From: Bacteroidota bacterium
Lineage (GTDB): Bacteria; Bacteroidota; Bacteroidia; J057; JADKCL01
Assembly: GCA_016718825.1 (NCBI GenBank)
Contig: JADKCL010000009.1
Coordinates: 164,840 to 228,839 of the forward strand
DNA: 64,000 nucleotides
Reading direction: 5' to 3'
Below are positions 8,940 to 17,422 of this stretch, one piece after another; within the stretch, counting starts at the first letter, position 1; every line of letters begins with the position of its first letter. The notes under the pieces were generated by a model, which did no database searches, was not told the DNA's origin, and saw only the letters and a program-made list of their open reading frames with translations. The translations under genes and the position numbers were made by a program.

Positions 8940-11143
8940 AATCATTGGAATCGTTGATCCCCTTGTCATTTGCCGAGGCCATCGGAACGACCTTGTTGCA
9001 TTCGCTGTGGCAATTGTCGGCATTGGCCCTGTTGTTGATGCTCGTCTTGGCCATCCTGCCAACCGGCGCGGTCAAATGGCGGTATTGGAGTGCAACCTTT
9101 ATACTGGGCCTCATGTTTTTGGCTCCGATCGCAACATTCTCCTATTGCTATCAGCCTGGTGCGGAAACCATGGTATCGGCAGTGCCAACTCAATTTCCTG
9201 CTTTGGATGAGGCAAAAGGCGTTTTGGAGACCCCGTCGGCTACGATGGAGGGAGGAAATGCAGGTATATTCGAAAGAATAACTTCCGCTGTCCAAAACAA
9301 TTCCTACCTCTTTTCAGGAATCTGGATGATGGGCGTACTTTTCTTTAGCCTGAGGTTTCTAGGTGGATATTGGCAAGTAAGCCGTCTGCGCAAACGGAAC
9401 TTGGAAGAAGTCCCCGAGGAATTGCTTCAGCGATTTTCGATCTTACAGGAAAAGCTCGGCCTTCGCAGGAAAATTGGGATACAACTGAGTTCCGCGATCA
9501 ATACACCGATGGTGATCGGGGTACTCAAACCCCTCGTGCTGCTGCCTGCAGGCTTGATGTCGGGGCTGACCATGGAACAAGTTGAATGCATACTTGTCCA
9601 CGAACTCGCCCACGTGCGTCGTTGGGATTATTTGGTCAATCTCCTCCAAAGCACCGTTGAGATTCTTTTGTTTTTCCATCCTGCGATTTGGTGGACGAGC
9701 CGCGTGGTGCGTCAGGAACGCGAAAACTGCTGCGATGCGCTTGTCGTCAACCTTCCCAGCAACAAAGTCCAATATGCACGTGCATTGCTCAGTCTCGAAA
9801 TCATGCGTCAGCAGCAGCCTGCCTTGGCCTTGGGTTCGCAGGATGGGGATTTGGCAAGTCGAATTCGCAGAATCACCGGGGCAGCAGCTCCTCGCAGTCG
9901 CAAGTTCCATTCCCGTGGATTGTTGTTTGGGCTGATGTTACTTGGCTTCGCGGTTTTGGTGGGTTCCCAAACACCTACAGTGGTCAAAGCTGCCTTCCCA
10001 TTCCTTGCCGAAGACCAATCGGATCCCATGACACGCCCCGAAATGCAGGTTTATGTGCAGGATTCGCCGATTACGAAAATCGTGATCAAGGAAAATGGCG
10101 ATGAAGTCTCGATGGATTTTGACCAAAAAGGCAAAGTCATCTCGGCAATTCGCAACGGCAAAGAAGTTCCAAAGGAGGAAATTGCTACTTATCAGTCCAA
10201 GGCAGACGAGATTTTGTCGGGTTCTTTGCGCAACGGGCCTGCCATGCCGCCAATTCCGCCGATGCCCAATTTCGGTGCAGTTCCACCGTTTCCGCCGATG
10301 CCACCGATGCCCAACTTTGGCGCAACCCCAAACGTACCGCCTGTTCCGCCAATCGGAGATCCCAATTCGGCGAACTTTGACAGCAAACAATTTGAGATCC
10401 AGATGGAGCAATTCGGGCAACAAATGGAAGCTTGGGGCAAGGCTTTTTCCAAGGAATTTGAAGCCAAGGATTGGGAAAAATTCGGCGAAGATGCCGGTCG
10501 TTGGGCCGAGAACCTTGCCGGGCATGTTTTGTCGGGAGAGGAAACTGAAGAAATGAAGGCCTTGCACAAGGATTTGGAGCGGGTCAGTACCGAATTGGAA
10601 AAGACCAAGGACCAGCGTCGTCGTAAAGAATTGGCTGCTGAGCAGGAAAAATTGGCCGAACGGCTTGGCGAATTGCACGAGGGTGCGATGGAACAGAATA
10701 TGGGCGATTTTGAACGGCGGATGGAGGAGTGGGGAAAACAATTTGGGGAAGAGATGGAAAAGATCATCGAAAAGGAGGTCATTCAGGTAGATAAAATGGC
10801 CAAAACCATTGAAATTGAAATGGAAAGGGGAGCAGCCGAAGCCGAGAAGGGGCGCGCTATTGCAGAAAAGGAGGCCGTTGAGGCTGAAAAAGAAGCGGAA
10901 AAAGCACGCGCAGAAGGTGCACGCGCCGAACGCGCGGCAGATATCATCGGCAATTCGCTGCTCGCTGATCAGTTGATTGTCAGTCCAAAATCCTACAAGA
11001 TCAAAATCAACAACAAGGAATTTCAGGTGAATGGCAGGCAGCAATCGCATGCCATGCATCAAAAATATCAGCAACTACTCGAGCAGCAGCTTGGCCTCAA
11101 ATTGAGCAAGGATTGGGTGGTTTTCGAAAAGGAAACCAAATAG
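8936..11143 (+). CDS. M56-family (BlaR1-like) membrane metalloprotease with long coiled-coil tail
   Basis: The 735-residue protein has four N-terminal membrane helices enclosing a zinc protease domain. The active-site motif is H222-E-L-A-H226 in VHELAHVRRWDYLVN, as in BlaR1/MecR1. A further helix follows at about 329-350. The C-terminal half lacks the penicillin-binding SxxK sensor domain of BlaR1. Instead it has a Pro-rich stretch (PPFPPMPPMPNFG) and a long Glu/Lys-rich coiled coil (about 480-690). It is therefore a BlaR1-like signalling protease with an unknown stimulus, coupled to the upstream BlaI. No beta-lactamase gene is adjacent. Confidence 0.88.
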   Translation: MKSLESLIPLSFAEAIGTTLLHSLWQLSALALLLMLVLAILPTGAVKWRYWSATFILGLMFLAPIATFSYCYQPGAETMVSAVPTQFPALDEAKGVLETPSATMEGGNAGIFERITSAVQNNSYLFSGIWMMGVLFFSLRFLGGYWQVSRLRKRNLEEVPEELLQRFSILQEKLGLRRKIGIQLSSAINTPMVIGVLKPLVLLPAGLMSGLTMEQVECILVHELAHVRRWDYLVNLLQSTVEILLFFHPAIWWTSRVVRQERENCCDALVVNLPSNKVQYARALLSLEIMRQQQPALALGSQDGDLASRIRRITGAAAPRSRKFHSRGLLFGLMLLGFAVLVGSQTPTVVKAAFPFLAEDQSDPMTRPEMQVYVQDSPITKIVIKENGDEVSMDFDQKGKVISAIRNGKEVPKEEIATYQSKADEILSGSLRNGPAMPPIPPMPNFGAVPPFPPMPPMPNFGATPNVPPVPPIGDPNSANFDSKQFEIQMEQFGQQMEAWGKAFSKEFEAKDWEKFGEDAGRWAENLAGHVLSGEETEEMKALHKDLERVSTELEKTKDQRRRKELAAEQEKLAERLGELHEGAMEQNMGDFERRMEEWGKQFGEEMEKIIEKEVIQVDKMAKTIEIEMERGAAEAEKGRAIAEKEAVEAEKEAEKARAEGARAERAADIIGNSLLADQLIVSPKSYKIKINNKEFQVNGRQQSHAMHQKYQQLLEQQLGLKLSKDWVVFEKETK

Positions 11144-11261
11144 AAAATTGAATTTCCATCAGAATTGTTGTTGGACGGGCGGCTGCGAAAGTGGCTGCTT
11201 GTCTTTTTATGAGAAATGACAGAAGCGCATGCGGAGGATGAAAAAGCCGTAATTTGCGGCC

Positions 11262-11804
11262 ATGATTCCAGAAAACTCCTCCGATAGCCACGTCCAAGCC
11301 ACCCGCGAATGGGTGGAAAAATTCGTGATCGGTCTGAACCTTTGTCCGTTTGCAGCGCCCGTGGCTGCGCAGGGACGCATCCGCTATGCACTGTCGGAAG
11401 CGCGCGACATCGATGTTTTGTACCAAGACCTGCTCCGCGAATTGGATCACCTCATTCAAGTCGATCCGGAAACGGTGGAGACGACCATTTTGGTGCATCC
11501 TTGGGTGCTCAACGACTTTGAAGAATACTTGGACTTCCTGGAAATCGTGGAAGAGGCCATCGAGGAGGCCGAATTGGATGGCATTTTACAGGTCGCGAGT
11601 TTTCATCCAGAATACCAATTCGAAGGCCCACCCGCAGACGATCCGAGCCATCGCACCAACCGCTCGCCTTATCCGATGCTGCACATCCTCCGGGAAGCCA
11701 GCCTCACGATTGCCTTGGACAATTATCCTGATCCTGAGATGATTCCGGAGCGCAACATCGCCAAAATGCGGGAAATGTTTGGGAATGGAATTGAGAATGG
11801 ATAA
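11262..11804 (+). CDS. DUF1415 family protein
   Basis: The 180 residues start with the DUF1415 signature (TREWVEKFVIGLNLCPFA) and contain the conserved DFEEYLDFLE and SFHPEYQFEG blocks, ending near the usual family length. The function is unknown; the protein is predicted to be cytoplasmic. A TAATTTG element lies only a few bases before the ATG. The last few residues merge into repeat DNA, so the native C-terminus may have been altered slightly. Confidence 0.85.
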   Translation: MIPENSSDSHVQATREWVEKFVIGLNLCPFAAPVAAQGRIRYALSEARDIDVLYQDLLRELDHLIQVDPETVETTILVHPWVLNDFEEYLDFLEIVEEAIEEAELDGILQVASFHPEYQFEGPPADDPSHRTNRSPYPMLHILREASLTIALDNYPDPEMIPERNIAKMREMFGNGIENG

Positions 11805-12080
11805 TGGAGAATTGAAAATTGAGAACTGCGAAGCAATCGACGAAGTCAATTGCGAAGCATATCACGTCAGTAAACTCGAAGGGTTCGCGCAAGCAACTGC
11901 GAAGCACATCAGCGAAGCTAATTGAAAAGGGAGAACAGCGAAGCTAATCGCGAATCGAATCACGATGGTAAGCCCGCAGGGTTCCGTGAAGCTAATGGAG
12001 TAGGAGATTGATGATAGCGAAAGGAACTAAGAAGATCTTGGAAGATGGCCGAGCGAAAATCATACAACCATTCCGCGATC
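11805..12080. repeat. Repeat-bearing spacer after DUF1415 gene
   Basis: No gene is supported. The spacer holds many copies of a GCGAAGC-centred unit (GAGAACTGCGAAGCAATCGA near 11821) shared with the spacer at about 8110-8180, plus AATGGAGAA-type stretches also seen near 15430. It looks like a dispersed, non-coding repeat family. Confidence 0.6.
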
Positions 12081-12082
12081 AA

Positions 12083-12781
12083 TCACTTTTGCTGTTGCTG
12101 AATGGCGCTTGCACCTAGGTAGTGGATGCGAATCCATTGATTGCGTGCATCTTTTGGGGCGTCTTCGGCCGGACCTTGAACAGGGGTGAATTGCGTTTTG
12201 GTGAGCTTACTCAACTGTTTTGCAAGGACTATTGCCTTTTGCTCAACGGATGGCGAATAATAATTCACACTGGATTGTTTGCCCATCCATGTGGGGAGTT
12301 CCGTGACGGTCTCCTCCTTGACAAGCAGGTATTCAGGTTCGACCAAGACTTTTTCGACGTTTTTGAGCTTATTGGCTTGGGGCTGCCAAGAATAAAGGTG
12401 CACCAGGATCAAAGCGGAACTGTCTTTGATGGCCAATTGCCCGGCATAACGGTTGGCTTTGACCATTGCACTGTCAAATTGCCGATTTTCTACGCTGTGG
12501 CTGAGACTTTGCAACTGATGTTCCATTTGTTGTTCACGTTCGGCGAGTTTGGATTGCGTAGCTTCCAATTCGCTGCGAAACCGTCGCAACCTCGCCGTAC
12601 TGTCGGCCAATTGCTGCGTTTTCACCTCCAATTCGTGCTGTTTTTGAATCAATTGGAGGTAGAGCAAAAATCCGCCGACAATCACGCCCATGAGCACAAG
12701 CAGCGCAAAAAAATTGAATCGCTTTGCCGAGCGAATGTCGCGCGACGTCTTTGGGTCACCGAATATTCCTGCTAGCGTCAT
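12083..12781 (-). CDS. Membrane-anchored coiled-coil protein, partner of TIR protein
   Basis: The 232-residue protein has one transmembrane helix near residues 24-46 (NFFALLVLMGVIVGGFLLYL), then a coiled coil (about 47-110, rich in Gln, Glu, Arg and Leu) and a C-terminal globular part without a recognised family. The ATG overlaps the stop of the TIR gene by 4 bases, so the two are translated together and their products probably work together at the membrane. The function is unknown. Confidence 0.7.
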   Translation of the reverse strand: MTLAGIFGDPKTSRDIRSAKRFNFFALLVLMGVIVGGFLLYLQLIQKQHELEVKTQQLADSTARLRRFRSELEATQSKLAEREQQMEHQLQSLSHSVENRQFDSAMVKANRYAGQLAIKDSSALILVHLYSWQPQANKLKNVEKVLVEPEYLLVKEETVTELPTWMGKQSSVNYYSPSVEQKAIVLAKQLSKLTKTQFTPVQGPAEDAPKDARNQWIRIHYLGASAIQQQQK

Positions 12782-13473
12782 AATTTTTCCAGTTGTTCAG
12801 ACCTGAGTTCGATCCAACGTTGTCGCGTAAAAGCTGCCCATCCGCCAGCCATTCCCGCTCCACCGATGAGGGACATGAAAGCCTTTTCCTTAAAATCCAC
12901 TTTGGCGCCGATCCATGCCCAGACGATCAAACCGATACTTGCCACCATAAAAAGCAGCAAAATCGCTTTGAAAGCATTGTCCCATGGCGAACCTTTTTTC
13001 GTTGCTTTTTTGCCTTGCGTGATCGGGACCAAATCCTTGATGGCCAAACACAAGCGTTCGACATCATATTCAAAGCGCTGATTGTCAATCGGATGGGCTT
13101 GGCGTTTGGTGAGCCCGTGAAGGTCAGGCGGCAATTGTTCCTTTGCAGGCATTTTGGTACCGTTGACCAGAATCGGAACCACCCGCAATTCGCGCTGAAG
13201 CGCAACGGCAATTTCTTGTCGCACCCAATCCCCCTCCTCCAGCAAACGGTTGCTTTCCTTTCCTGCCCATCCAGGACCGATCACGACAAGCACGACAGCG
13301 CAATGATCAAGCGCATTCTCCAGCACCTCGGCAAACTCTTGACCCGGCTGAATGGTGTTGATGTCCTTGAAAATCACGTCTTCATGGAAATAATCACGCA
13401 GCTGATTGTACAATGCCACCGTAAAATCGGCGGTATCGGTACGGCGATAGCTGATGAAAATTTTGCGCGACAT
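12778..13473 (-). CDS. TIR-domain protein with C-terminal membrane helices
   Basis: The ATG at 13473 is preferred to an upstream TTG at 13485 because it places MSRKIFISYRRTD, the classic TIR box 1, at the N-terminus. The TIR fold covers about residues 1-140. It includes VLVVIGPGWAG and a Glu in WVRQEIAVAL (E87) at the position of the catalytic glutamate of TIR NAD-hydrolases. Two hydrophobic segments follow (about 166-188 and 197-212). Bacterial TIR proteins either hydrolyse NAD or act as adaptors. No typical antiphage partner (STING, Thoeris ThsA, SIR2) is adjacent, and the only linked gene is the overlapping coiled-coil membrane protein. Confidence 0.85.
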   Translation of the reverse strand: MSRKIFISYRRTDTADFTVALYNQLRDYFHEDVIFKDINTIQPGQEFAEVLENALDHCAVVLVVIGPGWAGKESNRLLEEGDWVRQEIAVALQRELRVVPILVNGTKMPAKEQLPPDLHGLTKRQAHPIDNQRFEYDVERLCLAIKDLVPITQGKKATKKGSPWDNAFKAILLLFMVASIGLIVWAWIGAKVDFKEKAFMSLIGGAGMAGGWAAFTRQRWIELRSEQLEKL

Positions 13474-13485
13474 GCTCTCGGGCAA

Positions 13486-13818
13486 GTTAAGAAGAAAACG
13501 TTTCCATTAAATGTACACTGTGCTTGTGCCGGCATCACAGATTGGCGGAACCTTGCTTGGTCAGCGAGGAAGTGAAGCATCTCTAGGATTAGTAACACTT
13601 TACGCTGTTCAGCATTTGGTGTTGTTTTTCAGACTCATCGTTCGCCTGGAGGGGACGAACAGGGGGGTCTGAGGACAAGGCCTGGGGGGGCCCTTTGGGA
13701 TGGCTGCTGAGTGACAAAATGAGCGCTCTGAGTAATAACGGAGGCTCAGAGTGACAACGGAGGCTCTGAGTGACAAATTATTTACCGATCAACATGCAAT
13801 CTCAAGGATTTTGAAATT
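13486..13818. repeat. Spacer with short imperfect tandem repeats
   Basis: No gene is visible in these 333 bases. Four imperfect copies of a unit of about 19 bases around GCTCTGAGTGACAA lie at about 13703-13780. TTTTCAGACTCATCG at 13626-13640 and GCTCTGAGTGACAA at 13763-13776 each recur exactly on the other side of the GIY-YIG gene (14215-14229 and 14234-14247). Confidence 0.7.
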
Positions 13819-14109
13819 TTAGAGATCCATCTCAAGAAAGGTCCAGTTCGGGTTGATAGTTGCGATCAATGCCTCTTTCTTGGCTCGGCTTTGGCCTTTC
13901 AGCTGTTTTTCACGTGCAATTGCATCGACAGGATTGTCAAATTCTTCAAAATAGATCAAGTGATGGGCTTTGTACTTTCCAGTGAACCCAGCTCCAGAAA
14001 TCGTACTTTCGTAGTGTTCTGCCATTCGGCGCTGTAAGTCATTGGTTACACCCACATAGAGAACTGTGCGTTGACTGTTAGTGGTGATGTAAACGAACAT
14101 CTGTTTCAT
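13819..14109 (-). CDS. Small GIY-YIG nuclease-superfamily protein
   Basis: The 96-residue protein is a single GIY-YIG domain of the UPF0213/YhbQ type. It has FVYI and LYVGVTNDLQRRMAEH for the GIY-YIG strand pair and catalytic Arg, and AIAREKQLKG for the conserved Glu. These stand-alone proteins are often multicopy in Bacteroidota; their substrate is unknown. The gene is bracketed by matching short repeats, which suggests it arrived as a unit with its flanks. Confidence 0.9.
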   Translation of the reverse strand: MKQMFVYITTNSQRTVLYVGVTNDLQRRMAEHYESTISGAGFTGKYKAHHLIYFEEFDNPVDAIAREKQLKGQSRAKKEALIATINPNWTFLEMDL

Positions 14110-14214
14110 TGGTCTGGTGATATTTGGGCATCAAACATCGACAGTTTTTTGTTCACTGTCAAGTCGGTAATAAGTGCAGATCTTGTTGTTGGTCAAGTAG
14201 TTGGTGTTTCTGTA

Positions 14215-14253
14215 TTTTCAGACTCATCGCTTCGCTCTGAGTGACAATTGGCG
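14215..14253. repeat. Compact copy of the repeat flanking the GIY-YIG gene
   Basis: The two sequence blocks that lie apart on the left side of the GIY-YIG gene (TTTTCAGACTCATCG and GCTCTGAGTGACAA) sit next to each other here. Together they can form a small hairpin with ACTCA/TGAGT arms. Confidence 0.6.
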
Positions 14254-14267
14254 CCTTGACGATGCCA

Positions 14268-14924
14268 CTACCCAAACCAAAACTCATTCAAGGCCCGCAA
14301 AGTCGCCTCCGAAAAGCTGTACCCGGCATTGCCCGGCAAGACAGCGTCGATGCCGCAGCGCGGGCAAAGCCCCGTTTCGCCGCCATCCGCGAACTCGGAA
14401 ACCTCCGCCGGCGCGAAGACAGATTGGCAATAGTAGCAGGCAGCCAAGGTGCTCTGCGCCAAGGCCTCACGGTTGCGAATGCTGAATTCCGAAGCCTCGG
14501 CAATGGCAGGACCCAAATCCGGACGCAAAATTTGGTGCAACAGCTGCTGCCGATAGGCGGATTCGTAGGGACCGGCAGGTTCCGCAGCGTTCAGGCGGTC
14601 AAAAATCATGTCGCGTGCAGCCTCATCGAGCGCCTGACTTGCGATCAATTTCTCGGCCGCCGTAACGATCAGCGATTCGGGGCCATTCAGCAACATGTTG
14701 AGCAGTAGCGTGGTTGCCACTGCACCGTGGCGCGTCGGCGAAAGCGTATCCACCAAGTTGAATTGCCATTCTGCACCCCGATCGGTCCAAACTTGATCCA
14801 AGGCCTTCCAATCTGCATCCGAAAATTCGAGCAGGCGACGCTGCAATTCAGGGCGCATAGCATCCCGAAACGCCGTGTCGTGTGGCGTCTCCAATCCTTG
14901 GCAGACGATGTCGAAGACATTCAT
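14268..14924 (-). CDS. Hypothetical protein with C-terminal four-cysteine zinc-finger-like motif
   Basis: The ATG at 14924 (MNVFDIVCQG) is chosen because it leaves 10 bases after the upstream stop at 14935; the longer frame to 14984 would overlap that gene. The product is about 218 residues, largely helical. A C-terminal CYYC-x(20-25)-CPRC pair looks like a zinc ribbon, followed by a conserved-looking GYSFSEATLRALNEFW tail. The function is unknown. It is probably co-transcribed with the SHOCT-like gene upstream. Confidence 0.7.
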   Translation of the reverse strand: MNVFDIVCQGLETPHDTAFRDAMRPELQRRLLEFSDADWKALDQVWTDRGAEWQFNLVDTLSPTRHGAVATTLLLNMLLNGPESLIVTAAEKLIASQALDEAARDMIFDRLNAAEPAGPYESAYRQQLLHQILRPDLGPAIAEASEFSIRNREALAQSTLAACYYCQSVFAPAEVSEFADGGETGLCPRCGIDAVLPGNAGYSFSEATLRALNEFWFG

Positions 14925-14934
14925 TGACAACAAA

Positions 14935-15432
14935 TTAGCGCAAGCGGCTTTGGCCCATCGCGTATTCGGTGTGGCTGAGGACACCTGCTTGCAGGAGTTC
15001 CTCGAGGTAGCCCATCAGGCGGGCCTTGCGGGCCTCGGGTGTCTCGTAGCCGCTTGCAGGTGTGGCCGCAAGTGGCTGACCTTCTTGGACATTCCGCTGA
15101 TAAAACAATTCCGATTTGCGCTCTTCGAATTGCTCGTCGCTCAGCACGCCGGACTTCTTCAAGCCTTCCAATTCGCGTAAAAGGGCATCGGTAGCCTTTT
15201 CTTGCGGCATAAACTGCGAAACGCCCACCGCCATCGGCGGATTCTTGAGCATGTCGTTGATGCGGTCGTCAAAGTCTTTGCGTTGCAACAACCCCTTGTT
15301 GAAATTCACCTGCAAATCGATGATTTTCTGGATAAAATCCTCTTCGCTCAGCGGAATCAACAACTCCGGATTGCGTGTTTTCCAGTTTTGATAGGCCAAC
15401 GAAGCCTGCGCACGTAGTTCATGAGAAATCAT
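14935..15432 (-). CDS. SHOCT-like domain protein
   Basis: The 165-residue protein has two short helical hairpins of the SHOCT type: LEGLKKSGVLSDEQFEERKS near residues 88-107 and LEELLQAGVLSHTEYAMG near the C-terminus. SHOCT motifs are short oligomerisation or interaction elements of poorly known function. There is no signal peptide or membrane segment. It lies 10 bases upstream of the zinc-finger-like gene in the same direction. Confidence 0.7.
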   Translation of the reverse strand: MISHELRAQASLAYQNWKTRNPELLIPLSEEDFIQKIIDLQVNFNKGLLQRKDFDDRINDMLKNPPMAVGVSQFMPQEKATDALLRELEGLKKSGVLSDEQFEERKSELFYQRNVQEGQPLAATPASGYETPEARKARLMGYLEELLQAGVLSHTEYAMGQSRLR

Positions 15433-15577
15433 ACTGCAAGTTAATGGAGAATGGAGAATGGAAAATGGATAATTTTGAATGGCTAAGCGAATCGAATACG
15501 AAGAACTGGATTCGAACGAAGAGAATGAGATTCAAGTAAGTGGCCAATTTGGATTGAAATTCTCGGTAAATTGGAGG

Positions 15578-15970
15578 ATGCGTCCCTTTTTCGAGCTCCG
15601 AATTGCTTTTTACACCCTTGTTGTCGTGATGTTTTCTGGATTGGCACATCTCCATGCGCAAAAACATTTGCACCCCGCAATCTGTGGTGAAAGTGTAACC
15701 GGGCTAGGGGAAAGAGAGGTAAATATTTACAATCCAGGTGATGATAGCCTTGACATCTCTGGCTATTTTGTTTCTCGATGGCGCAAGCCGGATCGGAATG
15801 AGATGCAGGAAATTCCTACGATTCCAAAGCTTGGTTCGGGTGAATCCGTTCGCATACCTTGGACAACTTCCTCCTCCGAAGGCAAAAAGCGCAGGCGAAC
15901 AGGTTGGTTTTTGTTCGACCCCAAAAGGACTTATCTCAGCCGATTTCGAGTCCCATTGTTGAGAGGATGA
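15578..15970 (+). CDS. Small secreted lamin-tail-like protein
   Basis: The ATG at 15578 is preferred over 15479, since it begins a signal peptide (FYTLVVVMFSGLAHLHAQ). The mature part holds the start of a lamin-tail-like beta domain (EVNIYNPGDDSLDISGYFVS, then IPKLGSGESVRIPW). Such domains usually continue for another 30-40 residues, and here the frame stops soon after a basic stretch. The gene may be truncated or carry a late frameshift. Function unknown. Confidence 0.5.
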   Translation: MRPFFELRIAFYTLVVVMFSGLAHLHAQKHLHPAICGESVTGLGEREVNIYNPGDDSLDISGYFVSRWRKPDRNEMQEIPTIPKLGSGESVRIPWTTSSSEGKKRRRTGWFLFDPKRTYLSRFRVPLLRG

Positions 15971-16156
15971 TCGGTAATTTCCTCAATGAACACCTTCTTC
16001 AGCAATCTCTAATATCATCTGGAATGTCCTTCACGAAGCTGAAGCATGTCCCGCCAATCGGATGAATCGCGCACCTTCCTTTTTCAACTAGATTTCCGCA
16101 GGACGGGCTTTAGACGAAAATGCTATCTTCGTGACAAATATTATCTTCGAAATCAA

Positions 16157-17017
16157 ATGAAAAGCCTCCTCTCAAAAATTCAAATACTGCTTTTTGCACT
16201 GCTTGGGCTCGTTCCGATGTCGATGCAGGCGCAAGCAACGTCCACAGAACGCATCGTACAGATCATTTTGGATGCCGAAGCGGTGTACAATGCCGGAAGC
16301 CGTTTGCCGGTTTTGGCCGATGAGATGACCAATTTGGAGGCCTACCTTGGGCAACTCGGGCCGATGATCGGCTACCAACGCCACAGCCTCCCCGTCGAAT
16401 TGCAGCCGATTTCGAATGAAGTGGCCCCCAAGGTGAAGGCTACCTGCGATCAACTGATCGCCATCACGGAGGCTTGCCGCAAACTGTTGAAGGCCAATGA
16501 AAAACTACATGGCCCGGAAAAGTTTGCGGATGTTTGGACCGTTTTTAGTCCGCATCCGGGGTGTTATTACCTCGGGATGAATTGGGATCCGCTGTGCAAA
16601 CAGGTGCTCCGGTCGGAAATGAACAGCATTCAAATTCAGGACTATCCATTTACTGAGGCGGCTGCAACCGATCCATGCCTGTTGGAAATCGCCAAACATG
16701 CGCCCAACTTGACAGAATTGGTGGCGTTTGGCTGCGACATCGATGATGCGACGCTGTCATCCCTGCATTTGGAGCAACTCAAAAAGCTCACCGTGCTCGA
16801 CCTTGCCGAAAATTCGCTTACCGAAGTGCCAACGTACTTGTTGGCTGCAGGTTCCATTCGCAGTCTCAGCCTTGCCAAAAATGAAATCACCCAATTACCG
16901 GCCGATTTGAAGCCCTTCGTCGGGCTTATCTACCTCGAACTGAACGGCAACAAGCTCTCCGAATCCGAAAAGGAGCGCATCCGGAAAGGCTTGCCTGGGA
17001 CGAAGGTGGTGTTTTGA
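16157..17017 (+). CDS. Secreted leucine-rich-repeat protein
   Basis: The start at 16157 gives a signal peptide ending PMSMQAQA; the frame upstream of it is not credible. The 286-residue product has a helical N-terminal region (about 25-150) and three to four leucine-rich repeats at about 185-265, for example LKKLTVLDLAENSLTEVPTY, SIRSLSLAKNEITQLPADL and VGLIYLELNGNKLSE. LRRs mediate protein binding. There is no sorting domain at the C-terminus, so the protein is probably periplasmic. Two TATCTTCG elements just before the gene resemble Bacteroidota -7 boxes. Confidence 0.75.
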   Translation: MKSLLSKIQILLFALLGLVPMSMQAQATSTERIVQIILDAEAVYNAGSRLPVLADEMTNLEAYLGQLGPMIGYQRHSLPVELQPISNEVAPKVKATCDQLIAITEACRKLLKANEKLHGPEKFADVWTVFSPHPGCYYLGMNWDPLCKQVLRSEMNSIQIQDYPFTEAAATDPCLLEIAKHAPNLTELVAFGCDIDDATLSSLHLEQLKKLTVLDLAENSLTEVPTYLLAAGSIRSLSLAKNEITQLPADLKPFVGLIYLELNGNKLSESEKERIRKGLPGTKVVF

Positions 17018-17422
17018 GGAGGGGGCGATGTCTGTCAATTCCTAAAAAACGTTGACCGGTACCAAGGCTGCGATTTGCATCCAATAACGCCAACTGTACC
17101 CCATTGATAGCGCCCCCAAGCAGGTAAAATGGCTTGGGGGCGAATTGTTTTGCAGGGAGTGCATGTGGATTCGAAGCTGGCGAATTTGGATTCTACTTGT
17201 TCGGGCTTTTTGCCTTTGCTGCACACAAAAATGACCACTCCCGCAACCGCATTCGTCTTCTAAAAGCTACAGTCTGTAATCTGGCCTTAACTGTGATTTA
17301 CATTAATTTTTTGGCTAATTTGCAACGCATTTCTTGGTATTGGGGACTATGGGGAGGATTTGTTGCAATTGGTACAGAATGTGAATAGCCCGATACCGAC
17401 ACCAACGATGTATTTGAATTCT
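17018..17422. other. Spacer with a terminator-like hairpin
   Basis: No gene is supported between the LRR gene and the giant repeat gene. The only structure seen is the hairpin at 17111-17142. Confidence 0.5.
17111..17142 (+). terminator. Probable terminator after LRR gene
   Basis: An 11-bp perfect stem (CGCCCCCAAGC at 17111-17121 and its complement at 17132-17142) has a 10-base loop and is followed by AATTGTTTT. The T tract is weak. Confidence 0.5.
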
